Positions 18,583 through 26,231 of a stretch of 64,000 bases of DNA are shown here, piece by piece. How positions within the stretch are numbered: position 1 is the first letter of the stretch; each line of letters opens with the position of its first letter. The position numbers and the translations under genes are program-made. The stretch covers positions 600,791 to 664,790 of the forward strand of contig CALUYM010000001.1 of assembly GCA_944325035.1 (NCBI GenBank). The letters run 5' to 3'. This DNA is from an uncultured Anaeroplasmataceae bacterium (GTDB taxonomy: Bacteria > Bacillota_I > Bacilli_A > Acholeplasmatales > Anaeroplasmataceae). Under the pieces are notes generated by a model that ran no database searches, was not told where the DNA came from, and saw only the letters and a list, made by a program, of their open reading frames with translations.

Positions 18583-18819
18583 CTAAATCTCTAATTCTGT
18601 ATTTTTTAATTTAGCTTTTTCTTTAAATCTTGAGTTAATAATAAAACTCATTCCAAGAATATAACCAGCAATCATAATAAATGTAGTTATAATTCCTTGC
18701 TGAATTAATGCTACTTTAACTCCTGGTTTAATGCCTAACATACATAAAACTGCCATTCCTAATCCACAACCAATTGTCATAATCATTATTACAAAAAAAG
18801 CTCCTGTTACTTCGCTCAC
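18583..18819 (-). CDS. Unrecognised small two-helix membrane protein (78 aa), operon leader
   Basis: A 78-residue protein with two hydrophobic segments (about 8-30 and 38-60), glycine-rich (GCGLGMAVLCMLGIKPG), and a basic C-terminal tail. The first start is a GTG at 18819 with a weak AGG upstream; an internal ATG would truncate helix 1, so I keep the GTG. It is the first gene of the lyase operon and pairs with the 159-residue membrane protein. The pairing of small 2-TM and 4-TM proteins suggests a hetero-oligomeric membrane complex. Function unknown. Confidence 0.6.
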   Translation of the reverse strand: MSEVTGAFFVIMIMTIGCGLGMAVLCMLGIKPGVKVALIQQGIITTFIMIAGYILGMSFIINSRFKEKAKLKNTELEI

Positions 18820-18854
18820 TTTTAAACCTGAACTCGTTATTCGGAAAACAGCAT

Positions 18855-18898
18855 AAAAAAATAGTAGATAGCAATTGAAAGCTATCTACTATTTTTTT
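18855..18898 (-). terminator. Strong bidirectional terminator between YiaK-like gene and lyase operon
   Basis: An 18-bp perfect stem, AAAAAAATAGTAGATAGC and its complement, with an 8-nt loop flanked by A and T runs. It lies 40 nt after the YiaK-like stop and only 36 nt before the first start codon of the lyase operon. Confidence 0.9.
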
Positions 18899-18937
18899 TA
18901 TATATGACATTTATTATTGTATAGTTAAAAACAATTT

Positions 18938-19939
18938 TTATAATTTTAAAATAGTCTCCCAAACAGAATCAATAATTGGAATACCATTCTTTAAATTATC
19001 TTCTCTTACATATGTTTCTCTTTCGCCTGGATAGCGCACTGATTTTCCATCTTCAATTGGAATTGAAGATTTTATATCATTTACAATTCCTTCAACAATT
19101 TTATCAGTTTGTTCAGCAGTATTAAATTTGGTAGGATCAATAGCTATAAATACTTGACATAATCCTATTTCATAATCAAATTTCGAAATATCTTTAGTCG
19201 AATGACTATTAGTTAAAATAGAAATTATCAAATCAAGGGCAATTGACATCCCAGAACCTTTCCAATAGCCCATTGGTAAAAAACGTCCGGTCTCTTCAAT
19301 TTCTTTAGGGATACATGACAATTCATTATTTTTATTATAACCACCTGGAAAAGGTAGAACTTCATCTTTTAATCTAGTTTCTTCTACTTTCCCATATGAA
19401 TATAGGCTCATTGCCATATCTAATACAACACAATGTCCATCGCTTTTTGGAATACCAACAACAAAAGGATTATTACCAATCTTAGTATTTTTACCTCCCC
19501 AAGCTGGCATATTTGCAGTTGTATTAGTAAAACAGATTCCAATCATTCCTTTTTTTGCAGCTTGCCAACCATAAGCTCCACCACGAAGCCAATGATTATT
19601 ATTTCCAAGCGCAACGCAACCAATTCCGTATTGATCTGCTAATTCTATGGCTCTATCCATTGCTTTAGTTGCATTTAACGGTCCAAAACCTTGATTTCCA
19701 TCAAAGCGCTCAATAGCACCAAAACTATTTGTTTTAACAAGTGTTGCTGCTGGATTAAACGCTTTTTTATCCAACTCAGATATAATTCGAATAAAGCGAT
19801 TTACTCCATGAGAATATATACCATCTAAGCTGTTTTGTGCAAAAACTAAAGCTGCTTGATGTGCTGCTTCTTTTTCAAATCCGTGACGATATAAAATATC
19901 TTCAAATTTATTTAATAATTCTTCATATTTAATTCTCAT
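18938..19939 (-). CDS. YiaK-like malate/lactate dehydrogenase-family reductase (2,3-diketo-L-gulonate reductase type)
   Basis: A 333-residue NAD(P)-dependent oxidoreductase of the Ldh_2 (malate/L-lactate/ureidoglycolate dehydrogenase) family. It has the YiaK signature blocks DGIYSHGVNRFIRI, NNNHWLRGGAYGWQAA with the catalytic His, FTNTTANMPAWGGKNTKIG and NPFVVGIP. YiaK/DlgD reduces 2,3-diketo-L-gulonate; in this setting an alternative substrate is a diketo- or ketodeoxyuronate from the lyase pathway. It is transcribed alone, between the LacI regulator and the lyase operon, from a promoter with an AAAACGCTACC element. The substrate is inferred from context only. Confidence 0.83.
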   Translation of the reverse strand: MRIKYEELLNKFEDILYRHGFEKEAAHQAALVFAQNSLDGIYSHGVNRFIRIISELDKKAFNPAATLVKTNSFGAIERFDGNQGFGPLNATKAMDRAIELADQYGIGCVALGNNNHWLRGGAYGWQAAKKGMIGICFTNTTANMPAWGGKNTKIGNNPFVVGIPKSDGHCVVLDMAMSLYSYGKVEETRLKDEVLPFPGGYNKNNELSCIPKEIEETGRFLPMGYWKGSGMSIALDLIISILTNSHSTKDISKFDYEIGLCQVFIAIDPTKFNTAEQTDKIVEGIVNDIKSSIPIEDGKSVRYPGERETYVREDNLKNGIPIIDSVWETILKL

Positions 19940-19984
19940 AAATCTTTTCTCCTTTTTATTTATCTAATTATAATATAGCACTTA

Positions 19985-19998
19985 AGGTAGCGTTTTGA
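19985..19998 (-). promoter_or_regulatory. Putative LacI/CcpA-type operator in the YiaK-like promoter
   Basis: Minus strand TCAAAACGCTACCT, 12 of 14 matches to a cre consensus by eye, starting 46 nt before the start codon and directly after a -35-like TAGTCA, with TATATT/TATAAT further down. It shares AAACGCTNNC with the element in the SGNH lipoprotein promoter. Confidence 0.5.
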
Positions 19999-20325
19999 CT
20001 AGCTGAAATTTTTACTTTTTAACTCAAAAGGTTTATTCATTTACTAACGATTTATAAAAATAGACACTATATATACATGATATTGTTAAATTAATCACTG
20101 GTTATATATTTTAAAAAAATCTATTTTAGACTATACTCAATTCAATTTTTAAAAATCCGATTTATAAACGAAATCATAAAATCATTACCATTTGGTTTTA
20201 AATTAATCTTTTCAATATATGTTTTATCGCTTGATTAACTATAATAGAAATTATTATTTTTACACGACATACGAGTGAAAAATGAGTGAATATGCATAAA
20301 ATTAACTAATTTTCAATTTAAAATA
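19999..20325 (-). other. AT-rich gap between LacI regulator and YiaK-like gene
   Basis: No gene, clear hairpin terminator or known RNA is visible. Two direct copies of GAGTGAA lie near 20274-20289. Short open stretches on the minus strand show no recognisable domain. It presumably holds the upstream promoter region of the YiaK-like gene and the end of the lacI transcript. Confidence 0.4.
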
Positions 20326-21309
20326 CTACGCTGTTTCCCTAATTACTAACTCTGGTTTTAAAGAAATAGATTCAATATTTTTTTCATTGTTTATAATTTT
20401 ATCCAACATTTCAGAGATTAACTCAGCCTGAAGTGTTGGTTTTGTATCAACACTTGTTAATTGAGGAACAGTCATTTTAGCATAAATTGTATTATTAAAT
20501 CCAATTACATCTATATCTTTGCCAACTTTGTATCCATGCTCTTTTAATTTATTTACAACACCTACAGCTAAAATATCTTCCGAACATATAAATGCATCTA
20601 CTTTAATATTCTTGCTTAATATATTCTCACAAGCTTCCTCTCCGCCTTCTATACCATGATTTATCTTTAAAATATGGTTATCTGATTCTAAATGATATCG
20701 TTCCATTGCTAATTCAAACCCACTGACTTTTCTCAGTGCACTATCTGTATTAGCATCTCTAACTAAATAAATATTTTTTCTACCTTTCTCATATAAATAG
20801 TTTACAGCAATTTCACAGCCATAGGCATCATCCGAAAACAAGCTATATGCATTTGGTAGACTTATTTTCCCATTTGCAACTACAATTGGAATTCGTTTTA
20901 ACATGTTTAAAACTTCGAAATTTTCATTTAATTCATTAAATATTGATCCGATAAAAACAATACCATCCACATGATATGATAATAGTCTTTTAATGTAATC
21001 GACACTCTTATAAGCATTACCTGAAATGTTGCAAATAATTATATTATATCCTCTTTTTCTAAATTCTTGTTCAAATGTATAAGCAGTTGTAGCATAATGT
21101 GGCTCTCTAATATCAACAGTTATAATTCCAATAGTTTTCATACTTTTTGAAACTAATCCTCTTGCCATAGCATTTGGTTTAAAATTATATTTTTTTAAAA
21201 CTTCCTCAATTCGAGTTTTTGTATCTTCTCTAATCTTAATATTGTTTAAATATCTTGATACAGTTGAGGGAGAAGTTTTAGCTTCTTTGGCAATATCATA
21301 TATTGTCAT
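20326..21309 (-). CDS. LacI-family transcriptional regulator
   Basis: A 327-residue repressor. The N-terminal HTH TIYDIAKEAKTSPSTVSRYL recognises the operator, the hinge helix is KPNAMARGLVSKSMKTIG, and the rest is a periplasmic-binding-protein-like sugar sensor (ITVDIREPHYATT, DGIVFIGS, GCEIAVNYL, DAFICSEDILAVGV, TSVDT). The start at 21309 has AAGGAG 8 nt upstream; the longer GTG start at 21318 would overlap the ribosome binding site. It is probably the local regulator of the uronate genes, with AAACGCT-type operators at 7871-7884 and 19985-19998 as candidates; the effector may be a ketodeoxyuronate, by analogy with pectin regulators. Both statements are inference. Confidence 0.88.
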   Translation of the reverse strand: MTIYDIAKEAKTSPSTVSRYLNNIKIREDTKTRIEEVLKKYNFKPNAMARGLVSKSMKTIGIITVDIREPHYATTAYTFEQEFRKRGYNIIICNISGNAYKSVDYIKRLLSYHVDGIVFIGSIFNELNENFEVLNMLKRIPIVVANGKISLPNAYSLFSDDAYGCEIAVNYLYEKGRKNIYLVRDANTDSALRKVSGFELAMERYHLESDNHILKINHGIEGGEEACENILSKNIKVDAFICSEDILAVGVVNKLKEHGYKVGKDIDVIGFNNTIYAKMTVPQLTSVDTKPTLQAELISEMLDKIINNEKNIESISLKPELVIRETA

Positions 21310-21454
21310 AATTACCACTCCTTCTATAATATTACACTTATCATTTTACATATCTATTATAAGAAATTTCATATTTTTTTTAAAGATTAAATCTTTATTT
21401 TATTCTTAAAACTATGAATATTTTTACAAAAAATCATTAGTTTTTTAATTCAGC

Positions 21455-21483
21455 TTGACAAATAAAATAAATGTTTATAAAAT
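21455..21483 (+). promoter_or_regulatory. Promoter of the 21514 membrane protein
   Basis: Plus strand TTGACA (21455-21460), 17 nt, TAAAAT (21478-21483; TATAAA overlaps it at 15 nt), then GAGGAAAGGAG before the ATG. Confidence 0.65.
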
Positions 21484-21513
21484 TTATATGAATTGAGAGG
21501 AAAGGAGTGAATT

Positions 21514-22050
21514 ATGATGGCAAAAAGAAAAAAATCAAATATTAAATTTGTCTTTGCTTTATTAGAAATTGCTTTAGCAGTAGTTGCTTTCTTTATGTTA
21601 TTTTTACCTGCTTTAGTAGTTAAGAATTCAGAAACAACATACTCTGCTGCCCAAATTGCATTTGGATATAAAGAAAACATTAATCTTATTATTAGCAAAA
21701 TTGAGGTAGTAGTATTTAAATCTTCATTTATGGCAATGTTACCATACTTATTATTAATTGTAGCTGCAATTCTAGCTGTTTTAAAATTTATTGTTAGATC
21801 ATTAAACAGTAAATTAGTTAAATTCATTATGCTTGCTTGTTTTGCAGTCGCTGGAGTTCTTTTAATTTTTTATCCAAACTTTGTTATTTATGGAGCTGAA
21901 GATGGTTTAAAAAACTTCTTTGAAAACTTTAATATCAAATTTGAAACTAATCCTGCTGATACATTTAATGTAGCATTTGGTTCAATTTTAGGTATTATTT
22001 TAAGTTTCCTTGGTGCAGCTGTATCTGTTGGAGATTTACTATCTAAATAA
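21514..22050 (+). CDS. Unrecognised four-helix membrane protein (178 aa)
   Basis: One of only three clear plus-strand genes. The 178-residue protein has a lysine-rich start (KRKKSN), TM segments at about 11-34, 74-92, 101-122 and 154-174, and an extracellular-type loop of about 40 residues between helices 1 and 2. No enzymatic motif is seen. I do not recognise the family. AGGAG lies 6 nt from the first ATG and 9 nt from the second, so either ATG may start it. It is monocistronic, with its own promoter and a shared convergent terminator. Confidence 0.7.
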   Translation: MMAKRKKSNIKFVFALLEIALAVVAFFMLFLPALVVKNSETTYSAAQIAFGYKENINLIISKIEVVVFKSSFMAMLPYLLLIVAAILAVLKFIVRSLNSKLVKFIMLACFAVAGVLLIFYPNFVIYGAEDGLKNFFENFNIKFETNPADTFNVAFGSILGIILSFLGAAVSVGDLLSK

Positions 22051-22058
22051 TTAACACT

Positions 22059-22101
22059 AAAAAACAGTTTAGAATTTTATTTTCAATCTAAACTGTTTTT
22101 T
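22059..22101. terminator. Convergent bidirectional terminator
   Basis: A 15-bp stem AAAAAACAGTTTAGA/TCTAAACTGTTTTTT with a 13-nt loop between the plus gene ending at 22050 and the minus GNAT gene, whose stop lies in the 3' arm. Confidence 0.9.
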
Positions 22102-22540
22102 TCATATAATAATTTGTTAAGATAATTCCATTACGGGTAACATGATTTTCATATACTACAGTATATCCTTTTTTTAAAAAAAAATTTTTAGCTGTTATCG
22201 AAGAAAAAGTAGTATATGTCTTAACTTTAACTTCTTTTTCTAGTTTATTGAGAAGCTTTGATGCTATGCCTTGTTTTTGATATTTATATGAAACATAAAG
22301 TCTATCTAAATAACCATCTTCTGTCATATCTGCAAAACCAACTAATTCATTATTAATAAATGCTAAAAAAGAAATATGATTCAATAAAGATTCTTGCCAT
22401 TTAACATAATCAAGGTTACTTAACCATGCCTGAATTTGATTATCTTCATAATCTTGAATATTAATATTTTTAACGGTTTGTTTAAATAGATTTATAACTT
22501 CTTCCAAATCACCATTTCTAAAACGCCGAATTAATAACAT
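22088..22540 (-). CDS. GNAT-family N-acetyltransferase
   Basis: A 150-residue acetyl-CoA-dependent acyltransferase. It has the GNAT core: IRRFRNGDLEEVINLF at the N-terminus, LVGFADM strand, LDRLYVSYKYQKQGIASKLL with the pyrophosphate-binding Q-x-x-G-x-A loop, and SSITAKNFFLKKGYTVV near the end (motif B). It resembles the YafP/ElaA-type small GNATs. The substrate is unknown. It overlaps the DUF5662 gene by 10 nt and is likely co-transcribed. Confidence 0.85.
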   Translation of the reverse strand: MLLIRRFRNGDLEEVINLFKQTVKNINIQDYEDNQIQAWLSNLDYVKWQESLLNHISFLAFINNELVGFADMTEDGYLDRLYVSYKYQKQGIASKLLNKLEKEVKVKTYTTFSSITAKNFFLKKGYTVVYENHVTRNGIILTNYYMKKTV

Positions 22541-23058
22541 TTTGTTTTTTTTATCTCCCTTAATGTTTCTTTTTCACCTTTTTCAATTAACATTTTCATC
22601 CATTTTTCTAATAATTCTTTGGTTTTTGGATGAAGGAATTTATCTTCATTTTTAGATAAATAATATTCATAAACACGGTTTGGGGTATACTTTTCTTTTT
22701 GATAAATTTTAGTTGCAGCTACTCTATCACAAAACATTTCTTTTACATAATTTATGGGCATTTTAAGTGCAATCATGCGACTCGTTTTTACATCATAAAT
22801 TGTCCAATATTCAAAATGATGCTTATTCCTACCTCTATGATGTAACCAAGCTTTAGAATAGCCAAAAAGTTCAATTTCTTTACTATTCGGTGAAGCATTT
22901 CCTTGATAATACTTCATTCCTATTTTAAATTCCGTTGGACTGAATTTTGATAAATCATGAAATAGCACTTGCCATTTAATGCCACATTTAAATCCTAACT
23001 TTATTACTAAATGACGATGTTTAGTAATTGTAATAAAATGCTTTATTGGATGTATCAT
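22531..23058 (-). CDS. DUF5662-family protein
   Basis: A 175-residue protein matching the DUF5662 pattern, common in Bacillota and phages: HPIKHFITITKHRHLVI near the start, VLFHDLSKFSPTEF (HD-like His-Asp pair), SKAWLHHRGRNKHHFEYW with a cluster of His, and MFCDRVAATKIY. The many His/Asp residues suggest a metal-dependent hydrolase of HD-domain type, but no activity is known to me. It is first in a two-gene operon with the GNAT gene. Confidence 0.8.
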   Translation of the reverse strand: MIHPIKHFITITKHRHLVIKLGFKCGIKWQVLFHDLSKFSPTEFKIGMKYYQGNASPNSKEIELFGYSKAWLHHRGRNKHHFEYWTIYDVKTSRMIALKMPINYVKEMFCDRVAATKIYQKEKYTPNRVYEYYLSKNEDKFLHPKTKELLEKWMKMLIEKGEKETLREIKKTKCY

Positions 23059-23184
23059 AAAATCACACTCCTGCTATGATTATACATTACCCTATAAATT
23101 TTTGCCAATTTTAATTATCCTATTTTCTATTTTTTTAATTTATTGAAGATTTTTATGCTATAATGTCAAAAAGAGGTGAGACTT

Positions 23185-24324
23185 ATGAAAATTAATTATA
23201 ATGATCGTCTTACGAAATGTAAGCCATCAAAAATACGTGAATTTAATGAAAAAGCACGTGAAATGGGAGCTAAATATTTTTTAACATTAGGAGAACCTGA
23301 TTTTGATACACCTGATTCAATTAAAGATGCTTTATTAAATAGTATTAAAAAAAATCATACTAGATATGCTCCAACTGTTGGAGTTAGTTCCCTAAGAAAT
23401 AAAGTCTGTAAATTTGAAAATAGGGTTAATAAGGTTTCATATCAAGCAGATGAAGTTTTAATAACTTCAGGTTCAACTGAAGCATTAACTGCTTGTTTAT
23501 TTACAATTTTAAATGAAGATGATGAAGTTATTGTTCCAATTCCTTGTTATGCACTTTATGAACCAGTAATATCTTTTTGTAATGCTAAATTTATCGCATT
23601 AGATACTAGGCCAACATTTCAAATTGAAACCAATAAATTAGCAAATCTCATTACAAAAAAAACTAAGGCAATTCTTTTAACATCTCCCAATAATCCAACT
23701 GGTACTATATATGATAATCAAACATTGGAAAATATTTATCAATTAGTAAAAGGAACTAATATTTTAGTTATCTGTGATAATTGCTATGATCAACTAATTT
23801 ATGGAAAACGAGAACTAGGTTTTTCTAAATATCAAGATATAAAAGATCAAATTGTTGTCTGTCAAAGCTTTTCAAAACCATACGCTATGACTGGCTGGCG
23901 TTTAGGATATATGCTTGGGAATAAAGAGCTATGTCAAAAAGTATCTATTATTCATCAATATATGGTAGTTTGTGTTAATACTTTTGTTCAAGATGCGGGA
24001 ATTGCTGCACTTGATTATGAACCAAAAGAAATGATTAGTATTTATGAAAAACGTCGTGATTATGTTTATGAAAGATTGATTAAAATGGGGTTTGATGTCA
24101 TTAAACCAAATGGTGCGTTCTATCTATTTCCATCTATTAAAAAATTTAATATGTCATCTTTTGATTTTTGTTACAAACTAGTTGAGAAGAAAAAAGTAGC
24201 ATTTATTCCAGGTGATTGTTTTATGGCTGATGATTATATTCGAATTAGTTATTGTGTTGATGATAATACGATTAAAATTGCAATGAATTTGCTTGAAGAA
24301 TTTGTACAAGAAATTAATTACTAA
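23185..24324 (+). CDS. PLP-dependent aminotransferase, class I/II (aspartate aminotransferase-like)
   Basis: A 379-residue fold-type I aminotransferase. Seen are LGEPDFDTPDSIKDA at the start, the cofactor-stacking region STEALTA, SPNNPTGT, the Asp/Tyr pair CDNCYDQLIY, and SFSKPYAMTGWRLGYM with the Schiff-base Lys and the following Arg. It fits the Igamma aspartate/aromatic aminotransferases (PatA/AspC-like). A GTG 9 nt upstream is in frame, but it overlaps the AGAGGTGAG ribosome binding site, so the ATG at 23185 is chosen. Monocistronic, plus strand. Confidence 0.9.
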   Translation: MKINYNDRLTKCKPSKIREFNEKAREMGAKYFLTLGEPDFDTPDSIKDALLNSIKKNHTRYAPTVGVSSLRNKVCKFENRVNKVSYQADEVLITSGSTEALTACLFTILNEDDEVIVPIPCYALYEPVISFCNAKFIALDTRPTFQIETNKLANLITKKTKAILLTSPNNPTGTIYDNQTLENIYQLVKGTNILVICDNCYDQLIYGKRELGFSKYQDIKDQIVVCQSFSKPYAMTGWRLGYMLGNKELCQKVSIIHQYMVVCVNTFVQDAGIAALDYEPKEMISIYEKRRDYVYERLIKMGFDVIKPNGAFYLFPSIKKFNMSSFDFCYKLVEKKKVAFIPGDCFMADDYIRISYCVDDNTIKIAMNLLEEFVQEINY

Positions 24325-24377
24325 AATTATCATATAGATTTAAATAAAAAAAGTATGGCTTTCATATTAAATAAAAT

Positions 24378-24433
24378 AGACCCTATAAAGTAGATACACC
24401 AAAAAAAGGTGTAAATTCTACTTTGTAGGGTCT
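24378..24433. terminator. Branched hairpin, convergent terminator; possible insertion-sequence end
   Basis: Outer arms AGACCCTATAAAGTAGA/TCTACTTTGTAGGGTCT (one mismatch) with inner arms TACACC/GGTGTA around an A run, followed by TTTTT. It lies between the aminotransferase (plus) and gpsA (minus) and can terminate both. The GACCCTATAAAGTAGA-type arm resembles IS3/IS150-group terminal repeats; just to the right are TATAAT, an RBS-like stretch and an abortive ATGGGAAAAAAT reading frame. Confidence 0.7.
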
Positions 24434-24496
24434 TTTTTCCATTGTATAATAGTTATAAATTAGAAATGAGATGATAAATCATGGGAAAAAATTATT

Positions 24497-25465
24497 TTAC
24501 CATTCACTTTTTAATTCTCGATTCATAAGTTTAGCAGCCTCAACTTCAATCGTTGAACCTTCACATAAAATGGAATACACCGAATTTACAACTGGTAATT
24601 CTAAATTATTATCTAAAGCAATTTGATGTAGTTCTTTAACTGTGTTTAATCCTTCAACAATTCCTTGTGACTTATCAAATGATGAGCCTCTGACATAATT
24701 GTATCCATAGCTATAATTACGACTTTCAAAGCTATTACAAGTAAGCATAATATCGCCAATACCAGCTAATCCATATAGAGTCTTATTATTACCGCCTACG
24801 AATTTCATAACACGTTCCATTTCTGATAAGCATCTTGTAATGACCGCATTTTTTGTATTTGAACCCATATTATACCCATCAATCATCCCTGAAACTATTG
24901 CGAATACATTCTTAATAGCTCCAAGATATTCAACACCTACAATATCTTCAGATGTATATACTCTAAAATATGAGTTATTAAATAACTGCTGTAATGTCTT
25001 AGCCAATTCTAAATCTTTTGAGGCGATAGTTACACAAGTATACTTATGATCCATTACTTCATTTGAAAAAGATGGTCCTGATAAAACAGCTAGTTTTAGA
25101 TTTGGATTAGCATCTAAAAAATTTTTAGACATACTTTGGTTCTTATATAAACCCTTTGATGTAAATACATATGATTTATGTTGATATTTATTTAAAAATG
25201 GTCCAACATTATCCATAATTGCTGTAACTGGAAGAGAGATTAAAATTATATCTGAAAAATTAATTGCTTCTTCTATGTCACTTGTAGCTTTTATGTTCTC
25301 ATGAATTAAACGTCCTTTAAAATATTTAGATTGATGAAGCAATGTAATATTATTCATATCTTCTTTATCACGGCCATAAATCAATATTTCATTTTTATTA
25401 TTAGCTAGTACATCAGCTAAAGCAAGTCCCCAATGACCTGCACCTAAAACAGTAACTCTTTTCAT
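24497..25465 (-). CDS. gpsA: Glycerol-3-phosphate dehydrogenase [NAD(P)+]
   Basis: Makes sn-glycerol 3-phosphate from dihydroxyacetone phosphate for phospholipid synthesis. The 322-residue protein has N-terminal GAGHWGLALADVL (dinucleotide binding; GxGxWG/A), FTSKG, LSGPSFSNEV, VEYLGAIKNVFAIVSGM with the catalytic Lys, TRCLSEMERV, and GLAGIGDIMLTC, all diagnostic of GpsA. The frame is open further upstream, but the ATG at 25465 matches the usual family start. It is the third gene of an ABC-F/ylmH/gpsA run; the 16-nt gap to ylmH suggests co-transcription. Confidence 0.95.
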   Translation of the reverse strand: MKRVTVLGAGHWGLALADVLANNKNEILIYGRDKEDMNNITLLHQSKYFKGRLIHENIKATSDIEEAINFSDIILISLPVTAIMDNVGPFLNKYQHKSYVFTSKGLYKNQSMSKNFLDANPNLKLAVLSGPSFSNEVMDHKYTCVTIASKDLELAKTLQQLFNNSYFRVYTSEDIVGVEYLGAIKNVFAIVSGMIDGYNMGSNTKNAVITRCLSEMERVMKFVGGNNKTLYGLAGIGDIMLTCNSFESRNYSYGYNYVRGSSFDKSQGIVEGLNTVKELHQIALDNNLELPVVNSVYSILCEGSTIEVEAAKLMNRELKSEW

Positions 25466-25481
25466 TATTATTATCTTCTTT

Positions 25482-26231
25482 CTATAGATATTTCCCAAGC
25501 TTAACAAAAATACGATCGCGTTTTGATAAGCCTCCCACCTCTAATAATTTCATTTTACCGAAACCTTTAACTGAAATAACATCATTTTCTTTAATTTCTT
25601 GAGAGTTATTCATAGTTGGTTTTTGATTTACCTTAACGCGTCCTTCTTTAATAATTTCTAAGGATTCTTTCCTACTTAAATTATACATCGATGCAATCAC
25701 AATATCTAGTCGAAGTGATGCTAGAAAATCATTTTTTACTTCCAAATTTTGCTTAATCTTTCCATCTATTTGGCAAACTTCTTTTAAACTAATACTTTGA
25801 TGGGACAATGTCTTAAATTCATTAATTATATAATTAGAAATCTCTTTAGTTACGCATAAGTAAACATCATCCATTTCTGTTATATAAATATCTCCAATTG
25901 AATCTCTTGTAACACCTAAACTCATCAAAGTACCTAAGACCATTCGATGATTTATATTTAAATAGCGTTTATTATACTCAAGCTTAAAGATTGAAATTTT
26001 AAAATCTGGTTCTAATTCAAAAGGAGAAACTATAATTCGTTTATATTCATCTTCATCACTAATTTTAGATGAATAAATATATGCCTCTTTCCCCACTACA
26101 TATTTTAAAATTTCTTGTTCGCGGATTGTCAAAAACCTGAGCAATGTAATTTTGTCATTATAAATAGCATCAGCCAATATTGAACGACATTTTTTTACAA
26201 AATCTTCCTCATTAGATTGATAAAAACTCAT
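25482..26231 (-). CDS. ylmH: YlmH-like S4-domain RNA-binding protein
   Basis: A 249-residue protein with a ferredoxin-like middle part and a C-terminal S4 RNA-binding domain (LRLDIVIASMYNLSRKESLEIIKEG, shown by its first motif RLDIVIA and the loop GRVKVNQKP). In Bacillus, YlmH is tied to the division cluster and has been linked to ribosome quality control. Here it is instead coupled to an ABC-F gene by a 4-nt overlap (ATGA). Both partners are ribosome-associated types, so a shared role in relieving stalled translation is plausible. Confidence 0.85.
   Translation of the reverse strand: MSFYQSNEEDFVKKCRSILADAIYNDKITLLRFLTIREQEILKYVVGKEAYIYSSKISDEDEYKRIIVSPFELEPDFKISIFKLEYNKRYLNINHRMVLGTLMSLGVTRDSIGDIYITEMDDVYLCVTKEISNYIINEFKTLSHQSISLKEVCQIDGKIKQNLEVKNDFLASLRLDIVIASMYNLSRKESLEIIKEGRVKVNQKPTMNNSQEIKENDVISVKGFGKMKLLEVGGLSKRDRIFVKLGKYL

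Noticed and set aside
18728..18910. Open frame upstream of and overlapping the 78-aa membrane protein
   Set aside because: It runs through the terminator hairpin, has no ribosome binding site and lies in a different frame from the convincing membrane protein.
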